Source: Pseudomonas sp. LBUM920
GTDB taxonomy: Bacteria; Pseudomonadota; Gammaproteobacteria; Pseudomonadales; Pseudomonadaceae
Reading direction: 5' to 3'
DNA: 64,000 bases
Assembly: GCF_003852315.1 (NCBI RefSeq)
Contig: NZ_CP027762.1
Coordinates: forward strand, 2,027,501 to 2,091,500
The position numbers and the translations under genes are program-made. Below, in pieces: positions 1 to 7,886 of this stretch. Each line of letters opens with the position of its first letter. Position 1 is the stretch's first letter. The notes under the pieces are model-generated. The model saw nothing but the letters and a program-made list of their open reading frames with translations, did no database searches and was not told the origin of the DNA.

Positions 1-1416
1 GTAGTGATTGGTGCAGGTCCTGGCGGCTACGTTGCCGCCATCAAGGCCGCACAACTGGGCCTCTCGACTGCTTGCATCGAAAAATACACCGACAAGGAAG
101 GCAAACTGGCGCTGGGCGGTACTTGCCTGAACGTAGGTTGCATTCCTTCCAAGGCGCTGCTGGACAGCTCCTGGAAATTCCACGAAGCCCAGAGCGGTTT
201 CGCGATCCACGGCATCAACCATGCTGGCGTGACCATGGACGTGCCAGCAATGGTCGGCCGTAAAGCCAACATCGTTAAAGGCCTGACTTCCGGCGTTGCC
301 ACCCTGTTCAAGGCCAACGGCGTTACGTCCCTGCAAGGTCACGGCAAACTGCTGGCCGGCAAGAAAGTTGAAATCACCAAGCCGGACGGTTCGGTAGAAG
401 TCATCGAAGCCGAGAACGTGATCCTGGCTCCAGGCTCGCGTCCAATCGACATTCCACCGGCTCCAGTTGACCAGAACGTGATCGTTGATTCGACCGGCGC
501 CCTGGAATTCCAAACTGTTCCAAAGCGTCTGGGCGTGATCGGCGCTGGCGTCATCGGTCTGGAGCTGGGTTCGGTATGGTCCCGCCTGGGTTCTGAAGTC
601 ACCGTTCTGGAAGCCCTGGACACGTTCCTGCTGGCTGCCGACACCGCGGTGTCCAAAGAAGCGCTGAAAACCCTGACCAAACAAGGTCTGGACATCAAGC
701 TGGGCGCCCGTGTTACCGGTTCCAAGGTCAACGGCGAAGAAGTCGTAGTGACCTACACCGATAAAGAAGGCGAGCAGACCATCACCTTCGACAAGCTGAT
801 CGTAGCCGTTGGTCGCCGTCCAGTGACCACCGACTTGCTGGCTTCCGACAGCGGCGTGAACATCGACGAGCGTGGTTTTATCCACGTTGACGATCACTGC
901 GCTACCACCGTGCCTGGCGTGTACGCCATCGGCGACGTGGTGCGCGGCATGATGCTGGCGCACAAGGCTTCCGAAGAAGGCATCATGGTTGTCGAGCGCA
1001 TCAAGGGTCACAAAACCCAGATGAACTACGACCTGATCCCGTCCGTTATCTACACCCACCCGGAAATTGCATGGGTCGGCAAGAACGAACAGCAGTTGAA
1101 AGCTGAAGGCGTTGAAGTTAACGTCGGCACCTTCCCGTTTGCCGCTTCTGGCCGTGCCATGGCAGCCAACGACACCGGTGGTTTTGTCAAAGTCATCGCT
1201 GATGCCAAGACTGACCGCGTATTGGGCGTCCACGTGATTGGCCCGAGCGCTGCAGAACTGGTTCAGCAAGGCGCGATCGGTATGGAATTCGGCACCAGCG
1301 CCGAGGACCTGGGCATGATGGTCTTCTCCCATCCGACCCTGTCCGAAGCGTTGCATGAAGCCGCGTTGGCTGTGAATGGCGGCGCCATCCACATCGCCAA
1401 CAAGAAGAAGCGCTAA
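1..1416 (+). CDS. lpdG: Dihydrolipoyl dehydrogenase (E3), 5' end outside window
   Basis: This is the FAD-dependent E3 subunit that reoxidises dihydrolipoamide with NAD+ in the 2-oxoglutarate dehydrogenase complex and related complexes. The reading frame is open from base 1; the first residues seen belong to the N-terminal FAD-binding GxGxxG motif (VIGAGPGGYVAA), so only about seven residues are missing. The redox disulfide motif GGTCLNVGCIPSK, the central NAD-binding GAGVIGLELGS, the second FAD motif ending in YAIGD and the C-terminal catalytic HPTLSE are all present and intact. It lies about 200 bp upstream of sucC in the same direction, as in the Pseudomonas sucAB-lpdG-sucCD cluster, which is why the lpdG paralogue is preferred over lpdV or lpd3. 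That paralogue choice is inference; the enzyme assignment is firm. Confidence 0.96.
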   Translation, partial: VVIGAGPGGYVAAIKAAQLGLSTACIEKYTDKEGKLALGGTCLNVGCIPSKALLDSSWKFHEAQSGFAIHGINHAGVTMDVPAMVGRKANIVKGLTSGVATLFKANGVTSLQGHGKLLAGKKVEITKPDGSVEVIEAENVILAPGSRPIDIPPAPVDQNVIVDSTGALEFQTVPKRLGVIGAGVIGLELGSVWSRLGSEVTVLEALDTFLLAADTAVSKEALKTLTKQGLDIKLGARVTGSKVNGEEVVVTYTDKEGEQTITFDKLIVAVGRRPVTTDLLASDSGVNIDERGFIHVDDHCATTVPGVYAIGDVVRGMMLAHKASEEGIMVVERIKGHKTQMNYDLIPSVIYTHPEIAWVGKNEQQLKAEGVEVNVGTFPFAASGRAMAANDTGGFVKVIADAKTDRVLGVHVIGPSAAELVQQGAIGMEFGTSAEDLGMMVFSHPTLSEALHEAALAVNGGAIHIANKKKR

Positions 1417-1461
1417 GCGAGATAATAAGAAACCACGGCGGTTGCCCGTCGTGAGCCTTGC

Positions 1462-1505
1462 GCGCAAGACTCACCGCGGAATATCCGCTGGACGCAGTCT
1501 TGCGC
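1462..1505 (+). promoter_or_regulatory. Nested hairpin in the sucC leader, candidate sucC RNA motif
   Basis: A perfect 10-bp inverted repeat GCGCAAGACT (1462-1471) / AGTCTTGCGC (1496-1505) encloses a smaller hairpin GCGGA-ATA-TCCGC (1476-1488). No U-run follows, so it is not an ordinary terminator. It sits about 115 bases before sucC. A structured RNA called the sucC motif is described upstream of sucC in Pseudomonas; this element is in the right place, but I could not align it to the published consensus. Confidence 0.5.
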
Positions 1506-1618
1506 AGCTTTACGGGCGTTAAGCCCTGGAAGTTGTGCAAGCAGCAGTCACAGGTGGCGCGGCACTCATAATGAGCGCAGCGCCGAATGCGCAGTACCTA
1601 ACGAAGACGGTAAAAAGC

Positions 1619-2785
1619 ATGAATCTTCACGAGTATCAGGGTAAGCAGCTGTTCGCTGAATACGGCCTGCCAGTATCCAAGGGTTACGCAGTAGACACCC
1701 CGGAAGCAGCAGCAGAAGCTTGCGACAAAATCGGTGGTACCGAGTGGGTTGTCAAAGCCCAGGTCCACGCTGGTGGTCGCGGTAAAGCGGGCGGCGTTAA
1801 GCTGGTTCGCAGCAAAGAAGACGCCAAGGCCTTCGCACAGCAGTGGCTGGGCAAGCGTCTGGTGACTTACCAGACTGATGCCAATGGCCAACCAGTCACC
1901 AAGATCCTGGTTGAATCGTGCACTGATATCGCTAAAGAGCTGTACCTGGGCGCTGTCGTTGACCGTTCGAGCCGTCGCATCGTGTTCATGGCTTCCACCG
2001 AAGGTGGCGTGGACATCGAGAAGATCGCTCACGAAACCCCAGAAAAAATTCTGAAAGCCACTATCGATCCACTGGTTGGCGCTCAGCCATTCCAGGGTCG
2101 CGAGCTGGCTTTCCAGCTGGGCCTGGAAGGCAAGCAAGTTGCCCAGTTCGCCAAGATCTTCGTAGGTCTGGCCAAACTGTTCCAGGATCACGATCTGGCC
2201 CTACTGGAAGTGAACCCGCTGGTGATCAAGGCTGACGGCGATCTGCACTGCCTCGACGCCAAGATCAACATCGACGCCAACGCCATGTACCGTCAGCCTA
2301 AGCTGAAGACTTTCCACGATCCGTCGCAAGACGATCCGCGCGAAGCGCACGCTGCCAAGTTCGAACTGAACTACGTAGCGCTGGAAGGTAACATCGGTTG
2401 CATGGTCAACGGTGCTGGCCTGGCCATGGGTACCATGGACATAGTCAACCTGCATGGCGGCAAACCAGCCAACTTCCTCGACGTGGGCGGCGGTGCTACC
2501 AAAGAACGCGTGACCGAAGCGTTCAAGATCATCCTGTCCGACTCCAACGTCGCTGCAGTATTGGTTAACATCTTCGGCGGCATCGTTCGTTGCGACATGA
2601 TTGCCGAAGGCATCATCGGTGCAGTGAAAGAAGTCGGCGTTAAAATCCCGGTTGTTGTTCGCCTTGAAGGTAACAACGCTGAACTGGGCGCTAAAGTACT
2701 GGCAGAAAGCGGTTTGAACATCATCGCGGCTACCAGCCTGACCGACGCTGCTCAACAAGTTGTCAAAGCTGCGGAGGGCAAATAA
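1619..2785 (+). CDS. sucC: Succinyl-CoA synthetase, ADP-forming, beta subunit
   Basis: The beta subunit works with SucD to convert succinyl-CoA to succinate with substrate-level phosphorylation in the TCA cycle. The 388-residue length is exactly the family norm. The protein opens with MNLHEYQGKQLF, typical of SucC, followed by an ATP-grasp domain with the HAGGRGKAGGV nucleotide-binding loop, and a C-terminal CoA-ligase domain with NIFGGIVRCD. An open frame continues 28 codons further upstream, but that extension has no conserved sequence, so the start at 1619 is chosen. The stop codon shares one base with the sucD start (TAATG), indicating translational coupling of the two subunits. Confidence 0.97.
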   Translation: MNLHEYQGKQLFAEYGLPVSKGYAVDTPEAAAEACDKIGGTEWVVKAQVHAGGRGKAGGVKLVRSKEDAKAFAQQWLGKRLVTYQTDANGQPVTKILVESCTDIAKELYLGAVVDRSSRRIVFMASTEGGVDIEKIAHETPEKILKATIDPLVGAQPFQGRELAFQLGLEGKQVAQFAKIFVGLAKLFQDHDLALLEVNPLVIKADGDLHCLDAKINIDANAMYRQPKLKTFHDPSQDDPREAHAAKFELNYVALEGNIGCMVNGAGLAMGTMDIVNLHGGKPANFLDVGGGATKERVTEAFKIILSDSNVAAVLVNIFGGIVRCDMIAEGIIGAVKEVGVKIPVVVRLEGNNAELGAKVLAESGLNIIAATSLTDAAQQVVKAAEGK

Positions 2786-3666
2786 TGAGCGTCCTGATCA
2801 ATAAAGACACCAAAGTTATCTGCCAGGGTATTACCGGTTCGCAAGGTAGTTTCCACACCCAGCAAGCCATCGAATACGGCACCAAGATGGTTGGCGGCGT
2901 AACGCCGGGCAAAGGCGGCACCGAGCACCTGGGTCTGCCAGTGTTCAACACCGTGAAAGACGCTGTAGCTGCCACTGGCGCCACCGCCAGCGTGATCTAC
3001 GTTCCAGCTCCTTTCTGCAAGGATTCCATCCTGGAAGCAGCATTCGGCGGCATCAAGCTGATCGTTTGCATCACCGAAGGCATTCCTACCCTGGACATGC
3101 TGGACGCTAAAGTTAAGTGCGACGAGCTGGGCGTAGTCCTGATCGGCCCTAACTGCCCAGGCGTGATCACCCCAGGCGAATGCAAGATCGGCATCATGCC
3201 AGGTCACATTCACTTGCCAGGCAAGGTCGGTATCGTTTCGCGTTCCGGCACCCTGACCTACGAAGCTGTGAAGCAAACTACTGACGCCGGTTTCGGTCAG
3301 TCGACTTGCGTCGGCATCGGCGGTGACCCGATCCCAGGCTCGAACTTCATCGACATCCTGAAGCTGTTCCAGGAAGACCCGAAGACCGAAGCGATCGTGA
3401 TGATCGGTGAGATCGGCGGTTCGGCTGAAGAAGAAGCGGCTGCCTACATCAAGGCACACGTGACCAAGCCGGTTGTTTCCTACATCGCTGGTGTGACTGC
3501 CCCTGCGGGCAAGCGCATGGGCCATGCTGGCGCAATCATCTCTGGCGGCAAAGGCACTGCAGACGAGAAATTCGCTGCACTGCAAGACGCAGGCGTTAAA
3601 ACCGTGCGTTCGCTGGCAGACATCGGCAAAGCCCTGGCTGAGCTGACGGGTTGGGCTGTCAAGTAA
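2785..3666 (+). CDS. sucD: Succinyl-CoA synthetase, ADP-forming, alpha subunit
   Basis: The alpha subunit binds CoA and carries the phosphohistidine intermediate. The 293-residue protein has the N-terminal CoA-binding Rossmann segment (GITGSQGSFHTQ), the GPNCPGVITP motif and the active-site histidine at about residue 247 in GHAGAIISGG. Its ATG overlaps the sucC stop by one base. A strong terminator follows about 30 bp after the stop, so this is the last gene of the operon. Confidence 0.97.
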   Translation: MSVLINKDTKVICQGITGSQGSFHTQQAIEYGTKMVGGVTPGKGGTEHLGLPVFNTVKDAVAATGATASVIYVPAPFCKDSILEAAFGGIKLIVCITEGIPTLDMLDAKVKCDELGVVLIGPNCPGVITPGECKIGIMPGHIHLPGKVGIVSRSGTLTYEAVKQTTDAGFGQSTCVGIGGDPIPGSNFIDILKLFQEDPKTEAIVMIGEIGGSAEEEAAAYIKAHVTKPVVSYIAGVTAPAGKRMGHAGAIISGGKGTADEKFAALQDAGVKTVRSLADIGKALAELTGWAVK

Positions 3667-3694
3667 GCCTCGCGCTTAGCTGACGCTTCACCCA

Positions 3695-3724
3695 CACAAA
3701 GGCCACCTTCGGGTGGCCTTTGTG
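3695..3724 (+). terminator. Rho-independent terminator of the suc operon
   Basis: A perfect 13-bp stem CACAAAGGCCACC / GGTGGCCTTTGTG closes on a stable TTCG tetraloop 28 bases after sucD. The T-tract lies inside the descending arm (CCTTTG), so the U-run is short, but the stem is very strong. Confidence 0.85.
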
Positions 3725-3749
3725 CGTTCTAAAGATTGTTGAAGATCAA

Positions 3750-3842
3750 AATGTGCGAGCGGGCTTGCTCGCGAATGCGCAGGATCAGTCGGGAAATTGG
3801 GTACTGACAGACCGTATTCGCGAGCAAGTCCGCTCCCACATT
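3750..3842. repeat. REPIN (GAGCGGGCTTGCTCGCGAA type)
   Basis: Two REP arms in inverted orientation, TGCGAGCGGGCTTGCTCGCGAA and its complement ending in GCTCCCACATT, flank a spacer of about 35 bases. This is the doublet (REPIN) arrangement common between P. fluorescens genes. The left arm has a variant first base run (TGTGCGAG rather than TGTGGGAG). Confidence 0.85.
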
Positions 3843-4084
3843 GTTCTGTATTAACAACGTTAAGTATGAAAACGCGACATTTGGATGTCGCTTATCGGAC
3901 AGTTCGCCCCGCAACAGTGCGTTTGTCAGCCCAATTCTGTACTCTAGCCGCCTCTTTATGCGTCCGCATCCCAAAAGGAAGCCGCGCGCCAGACCGGTCG
4001 GTCCCCATAAGGACCGGCAGCAGTTCCCTCATCCACAGGGAATCCCTCTCTAAATTCCGATTCAGTAGTGTGGTATTTCCTGAA
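3843..4084 (+). other. brnQ leader region
   Basis: About 240 bases between the REPIN and brnQ. No convincing gene is seen; the open frames here have no ribosome binding site. Small hairpins are visible: GCGACAT-TTGG-ATGTCGC near 3875 and CGGTCC (3999-4004) / GGACCG (4011-4016). The stretch may be a long 5' untranslated leader with regulatory structure, but there is no recognised riboswitch class. Confidence 0.3.
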
Positions 4085-5398
4085 ATGAAAGTGTTGAAAA
4101 GCCAGGATATCCTGGCGTTAGGCTTTATGACTTTTGCCCTGTTCGTGGGCGCCGGCAACATCATTTTCCCGCCTATCGTTGGTTTGCAGTCCGGGCCTCA
4201 CGTCTGGATGGCAGCGCTGGGCTTCCTGATCACCGCGGTCGGTCTGCCGGTGGTCACCGTCATCGCCCTGGCCAAGGTCGGCGGCGGTATGGACGCGTTG
4301 AGCAGCCCGATCGGCAAGATCGCCGGCGGCCTGCTCGCGGCGGCGGCATACCTGGCGGTAGGGCCGCTGTTCGCCACCCCGCGTACCGCGACCGTTTCGT
4401 TTGAAGTGGGCCTGGCGCCGCTGACCGGCGAAAGCCCGCTGGCGCTGTTCCTCTACAGCTCGGTGTATTTCCTGGTGGTGTTCTTCGTGTCCCTGTACCC
4501 GGGCCGCCTGCTGGACACTGTCGGTCGCTTCCTGGCGCCACTGAAAATCATCGCCCTGGCCATTCTTGGCATCGCTGCATTTGCCCTGCCGGCCGGTGAT
4601 GTCGGCGTGGCGACACCGGAATACGTGGCCGCACCGTTCTCCCAAGGCTTCATCAATGGTTACCTGACCATGGATACCCTGGGCGCGCTGGTGTTCGGGA
4701 TCGTCATCGTCAATGCCATCCGTTCCCGTGGCGTCGAATCGCCACAGCTGATCACCCGCTACGCAATCATTGCCGGGTTGATTGCCGGCGTGGGCCTGGC
4801 GCTGGTGTACGTCAGCCTGTTCCGCCTGGGCTCGGGCAGCCATGCCGTGGCCGCCGGTGCGAGCAACGGTGCGGCGGTGCTGCACGCTTACGTGCAACAC
4901 ACGTTCGGCTCTCTGGGCAGCGGCTTCCTCGCCGTGTTGATCTCCCTGGCGTGCCTGGTCACCGCTGTGGGCCTGACCTGCGCGTGTGCCGAGTACTTCA
5001 GCAAAATCCTGCCGCTGTCCTACAAGACGCTGGTAGTGATCCTGGCGCTGTTCTCGCTGTTTGTGTCCAACCTGGGCCTGACCAAGCTGATCGCCTTCTC
5101 GATTCCGGTGCTTACCGCAATCTACCCGCCGTGCATCGTGCTGGTGGCCCTGAGCTTCTGCAAAGACTTCTGGCTGGAGCAGGGCCGTATCGTTGGCCCG
5201 GTGATGCTGGTGTCGTTCATCTTTGGTTGCATTGATGCGCTCAAGGGCGCGGGCCTGGCCGATTGGTTGCCTGCCCAGCTGGCCCACCTGCCGCTGAGCG
5301 AGCAAGGCCTGGCATGGCTGGTGCCGTCGGTGATGACGCTGGTCGTTGCATTTGTGGTTGATCGCATGCTCGGCAAGCGTAGCGAAGCCATCGCGTAA
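4085..5398 (+). CDS. brnQ: Branched-chain amino acid transport carrier
   Basis: An integral inner-membrane carrier that imports leucine, isoleucine and valine with a cation gradient (LIVCS family). The 437-residue protein begins MKVLKSQDILALG and continues into the family signature FALFVGAGNIIFPP, followed by about twelve hydrophobic segments. The open frame extends 96 codons upstream through leader and REPIN sequence, but the family N-terminus fixes the start at 4085. It stands alone, bounded by the suc terminator upstream and its own terminator downstream. Confidence 0.95.
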   Translation: MKVLKSQDILALGFMTFALFVGAGNIIFPPIVGLQSGPHVWMAALGFLITAVGLPVVTVIALAKVGGGMDALSSPIGKIAGGLLAAAAYLAVGPLFATPRTATVSFEVGLAPLTGESPLALFLYSSVYFLVVFFVSLYPGRLLDTVGRFLAPLKIIALAILGIAAFALPAGDVGVATPEYVAAPFSQGFINGYLTMDTLGALVFGIVIVNAIRSRGVESPQLITRYAIIAGLIAGVGLALVYVSLFRLGSGSHAVAAGASNGAAVLHAYVQHTFGSLGSGFLAVLISLACLVTAVGLTCACAEYFSKILPLSYKTLVVILALFSLFVSNLGLTKLIAFSIPVLTAIYPPCIVLVALSFCKDFWLEQGRIVGPVMLVSFIFGCIDALKGAGLADWLPAQLAHLPLSEQGLAWLVPSVMTLVVAFVVDRMLGKRSEAIA

Positions 5399-5420
5399 AG
5401 AGCGGTTTCACGCGGCATCG

Positions 5421-5455
5421 AAATGCCCCGTATCAATCGATACGGGGCATTTTTT
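5421..5455 (+). terminator. Terminator after brnQ
   Basis: The 14-bp stem AAATGCCCCGTATC (5421-5434) / GATACGGGGCATTT (5439-5452) with loop AATC is followed by T residues, a textbook rho-independent terminator. Confidence 0.9.
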
Positions 5456-5496
5456 ATGCCTGTGAGACTACTCCCCTCTAAAGTTGAAGCACGGTC

Positions 5497-5573
5497 AGTG
5501 TGGGACCTCGTTTGCCTGCGATTGCTGCATCACCCGATCTACCGCTCTCGCAGGCAAGCCAGCGCCCACATTT
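5497..5573. repeat. Degenerate REPIN (TTGCCTGCGAT type)
   Basis: Arms GTGTGGGACCTCGTTTGCCTGCGAT and CGCAGGCAAGCCAGCGCCCACATTT form an imperfect inverted repeat between brnQ and the DUF599 gene. The arms differ from the consensus at several positions, so this is an older copy. Confidence 0.7.
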
Positions 5574-5613
5574 GAACCGAGTTCGTCCCCATTCACTGCG
5601 TATAAGGCCCAGC

Positions 5614-6353
5614 ATGTCGTTCATCGAAACCCATCAGGTCCACCTGCTCGCCGCCCTCTGGTTCGTCCTGTGCTGGGGGGTTACACCCGATACGCCACTT
5701 GGAAAGCCCGTGACACCGCCTGCCTGGCCAGCGTGCTGCATTTGTATCGTGAGGACTGGATGCGCCGCATGTTGCTGCGCGACAACCGCATCGCCGACGC
5801 CAGCGTGATCGGCAACCTGGAGCGCAACGCTTCGTTCTTCGCCTCCAGCACGTTGATCATCCTCGCCGGCATTCTTACCGTGCTCGGTGCGTCCGAGCGG
5901 GCGGTATCGTTGCTGGCGGACATACCCATGGTGCAGCAGGCGTCCCAAGGCATGTCGGAAATCAAGCTGCTGTGCCTGGCGCTGGTGTTCGTCTACGCGT
6001 TTTTCACCTTCAGCTGGTGCATGCGCCAATACAACTTTGCCGCGGTGCTGGTGGGGTCGGCGCCGATGATCGGTGAGCGGCATGTATCGGAGCAGGAGCG
6101 CAAAGCGTTTGCGCTGCGAGCAGCCAGAGTGATCTCCATGGCCGCCAACCAATTCAACTTTGGCCTGCGCGCTTATTATTTCGGCATGACCATGCTCGCC
6201 TGGTTTGTCAGCCCCTGGTTGTTCATGTTGATGAGCGGTGGGGTAGTGGTGGTGTTGTACCGTCGGGAGTTTCATTCCGACGTACTGCAGGTGATGGTCT
6301 ATACCCCGACCGATACGCCGGCATCCGAAGTGGCTAAAGACGCAGTGTCTTAA
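5614..6353 (+). pseudogene. DUF599 family membrane protein, frameshifted
   Basis: The natural start appears to be ATG 5614, giving MSFIETHQVHLLAALWFVLC in one frame. The family sequence then continues in another frame from about 5679 (GYTRYATWKARDTACLASVL) to the stop at 6353. The switch occurs at TGCTGGGGGG, a run of six G at 5675-5680, and one missing base there would restore a single frame of about 246 codons. The downstream part has several hydrophobic segments and long conserved-looking stretches without further damage. So this is either a recent mutation, a phase-variable or slippage-corrected gene, or a sequencing or assembly error in a homopolymer. The product's function is unknown. 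Confidence 0.7.
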
Positions 6354-6407
6354 CTAGGGCGTCCGGTTAGTCCAACTTTCGACCCGCGCATAAACAGCAG
6401 GCAAAGA

Positions 6408-6432
6408 AAAGCCCGCTATGTAAGCGGGCTTT
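6408..6432. terminator. Bidirectional terminator
   Basis: Stem AAAGCCCGCT (6408-6417) / AGCGGGCTTT (6423-6432) with loop ATGTA lies between the convergent DUF599 and lipoprotein genes. A/T runs flank both sides, so it can serve either strand. Confidence 0.85.
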
Positions 6433-6455
6433 CTTTCGCAGCACTTGCCAGGCTA

Positions 6456-6713
6456 TTAAGGCTTGGCAGGTGCTACTGGAGTAGCGGTACCGTCTTCTTT
6501 CGCTTTTTCAGCGTTTGCATCAGCCTGAGCTTTGGCAGCATCGGCGTTTTCTTTTGCAGCGTCGTTCACTTTATCCTGTGCTTTCGCCATGTCCTTCTGA
6601 GCTTGCTCAGAATGCGACTGTGCATCTTGGGCTTTGTCTTCGGATTTTTTATCGCAGGCAGCGAGGCCGAGGGCAGCGGCGAGCATCATGGAAATAGCTA
6701 AAGTCTTGCGCAT
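6456..6713 (-). CDS. Small Lys/Ala-rich lipoprotein
   Basis: An 85-residue protein with a type II signal peptide: MRK, a hydrophobic stretch and the lipobox LAAC at residues 17-20. The mature part is almost entirely Ala, Lys, Asp, Glu and Gln (QAQKDMAKAQDKVNDAAKENADAAK), as expected for an amphipathic helix or coiled coil. It ends in a short Pro/Ala tail. A good ribosome binding site (AAGGAG) lies about 8 bases before the ATG. It is probably an abundant outer-membrane lipoprotein, loosely like OprI/Lpp, but is not OprI itself. Function unknown. Confidence 0.85.
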   Translation of the reverse strand: MRKTLAISMMLAAALGLAACDKKSEDKAQDAQSHSEQAQKDMAKAQDKVNDAAKENADAAKAQADANAEKAKEDGTATPVAPAKP

Positions 6714-6871
6714 GGGGTGTTTCTCCTTATTGAAGATATCTACTGGCCTTTCGAGCCTAGGGGGTCAGCATTAGTTCCTTTTATTCCCCAGATATATAAA
6801 CATCGGCGATCAAGGAACTTTCAACCGCACGACATACTCCGCGGATCAACACTAATAAGAGTCTAGACCAC

Positions 6872-7348
6872 ATGACCGAAAATCCCCTGTTAGCCCGTGC
6901 CACGCGCTTTGTTTCGGCGCTGCGCCATTGCCAGGTGCTGGGCATCACCGTCCATGCTGCCAGCGACGAAGGCATGACGCTGTGCCTGCCTTACGCCCCG
7001 CATATCGTCGGTGATCCCCAGACCGGCGTGATTCACGGCGGCGCATTGACCTCCTTGATGGACACGGCCTGCGGCATGGCAACCCTGTGTGTATTGCCCG
7101 AGTTCGAGGTGTGCCCAACCCTGGACCTGCGCGTTGACTACATGCACCCCGCCGAACCGCACAAACCGGTTTATGGCTTTGCGCAATGTTACCGAGTGAC
7201 CACCGACGTGATCTTCACCCGTGGTTTCGCTTATCAGGACGACCCGCAACAGCCGATCGCCCATGTGGTGGGCACATTCATGCGCATGGGCAAGCGCCTC
7301 AAGGGCACCCAAGGGCTGGGCAGCACCATCAAGGGAGAGCGAGCATGA
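6872..7348 (+). CDS. PaaI-type hotdog-fold thioesterase
   Basis: A 158-residue hotdog-fold protein probably hydrolysing an acyl-CoA thioester. The PaaI/YdiI signature is visible as GVIHGGALTSLMDTACG at about residues 52-68, with a following LDLRVDYMHPA strand. Its TGA stop overlaps the ATG of the next hotdog gene (ATGA), so the two are translated together. The substrate cannot be read from sequence. Confidence 0.85.
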   Translation: MTENPLLARATRFVSALRHCQVLGITVHAASDEGMTLCLPYAPHIVGDPQTGVIHGGALTSLMDTACGMATLCVLPEFEVCPTLDLRVDYMHPAEPHKPVYGFAQCYRVTTDVIFTRGFAYQDDPQQPIAHVVGTFMRMGKRLKGTQGLGSTIKGERA

Positions 7349-7797
7349 CACACCGATTCAAAACCCGTCTCGAACAGGCCCATGAGCGCGGTAACTATGA
7401 AGCGCTGCTCGACCTGATTCCCTACGCCAAGCTGATCGGCATTGAGTGCACGCGTCTGGGAGATGAATTGCTGTTTCGTATGCCGGCCAACAAGGACAAC
7501 ATTGGTAACCCGATATTGCCGGCGCTGCACGGTGGCGTGATTGCCGGGTTCATGGAGTTGTCGGCGGCGTTGCACCTGCTGGTGTTTACCGGCTCGCCCG
7601 GCATTCCGAAAATCATCGACTTTTCCCTCGATTACCTGCGCGCCGGCCAGTTTCGCGACACTTACGCCAAATGCCAGGTATGGCGCCAGGGCCGCCGAGT
7701 TGCCAATGTGGCGATCACCGCCTGGCAAAGTACCCCGGCCGAACCGATTGCCACCGCCCGTGCACATTTCAAGATCGAGGAATCGGCGCGCCCTTGA
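7345..7797 (+). CDS. Second PaaI-type hotdog-fold thioesterase
   Basis: A 150-residue hotdog protein starting at the ATG that overlaps the previous stop codon. The motif is HGGVIAGFMELSAAL at about residues 58-72, and IDFSLDYLRAGQ follows. The open frame extends 53 codons into the upstream gene, but the overlapping ATGA is the natural start. Two paralogous single-hotdog genes in tandem suggest either a heteromeric thioesterase or two enzymes of different chain-length preference. The 3' end of the gene carries the likely heat-shock promoter of htpG. Confidence 0.83.
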   Translation: MTHRFKTRLEQAHERGNYEALLDLIPYAKLIGIECTRLGDELLFRMPANKDNIGNPILPALHGGVIAGFMELSAALHLLVFTGSPGIPKIIDFSLDYLRAGQFRDTYAKCQVWRQGRRVANVAITAWQSTPAEPIATARAHFKIEESARP

Positions 7798-7820
7798 AAT
7801 CCTGGTCTTAGCCCCCAACT
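7793..7820 (+). promoter_or_regulatory. Candidate sigma-32 promoter of htpG
   Basis: CTTGAAA at 7793-7799, a 12-base spacer, then CCCCCAACT at 7812-7820 closely fit the heat-shock consensus CTTGAAA-N(11-16)-CCCCATNT. The element straddles the stop codon of the upstream thioesterase and lies 66 bases before the htpG start. Confidence 0.65.
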
Positions 7821-7886
7821 TTGATGACAACCCGCCGCCAACCCTCAAGGGCGCGGCCACTGCCATCCAATTGGAGTTTGATGACC

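Noticed and set aside
5484..5760. Alternative N-terminus of the DUF599 gene from 5484
   Set aside because: The sequence from 5484 translates REPIN DNA and does not resemble the family; the natural start is in the other frame.
6814..6850. AlgU/RpoE-type promoter (GGAACTT) before the thioesterase pair
   Set aside because: The -35 word is present but the -10 region (TCCGC) matches the TCTGA consensus poorly.
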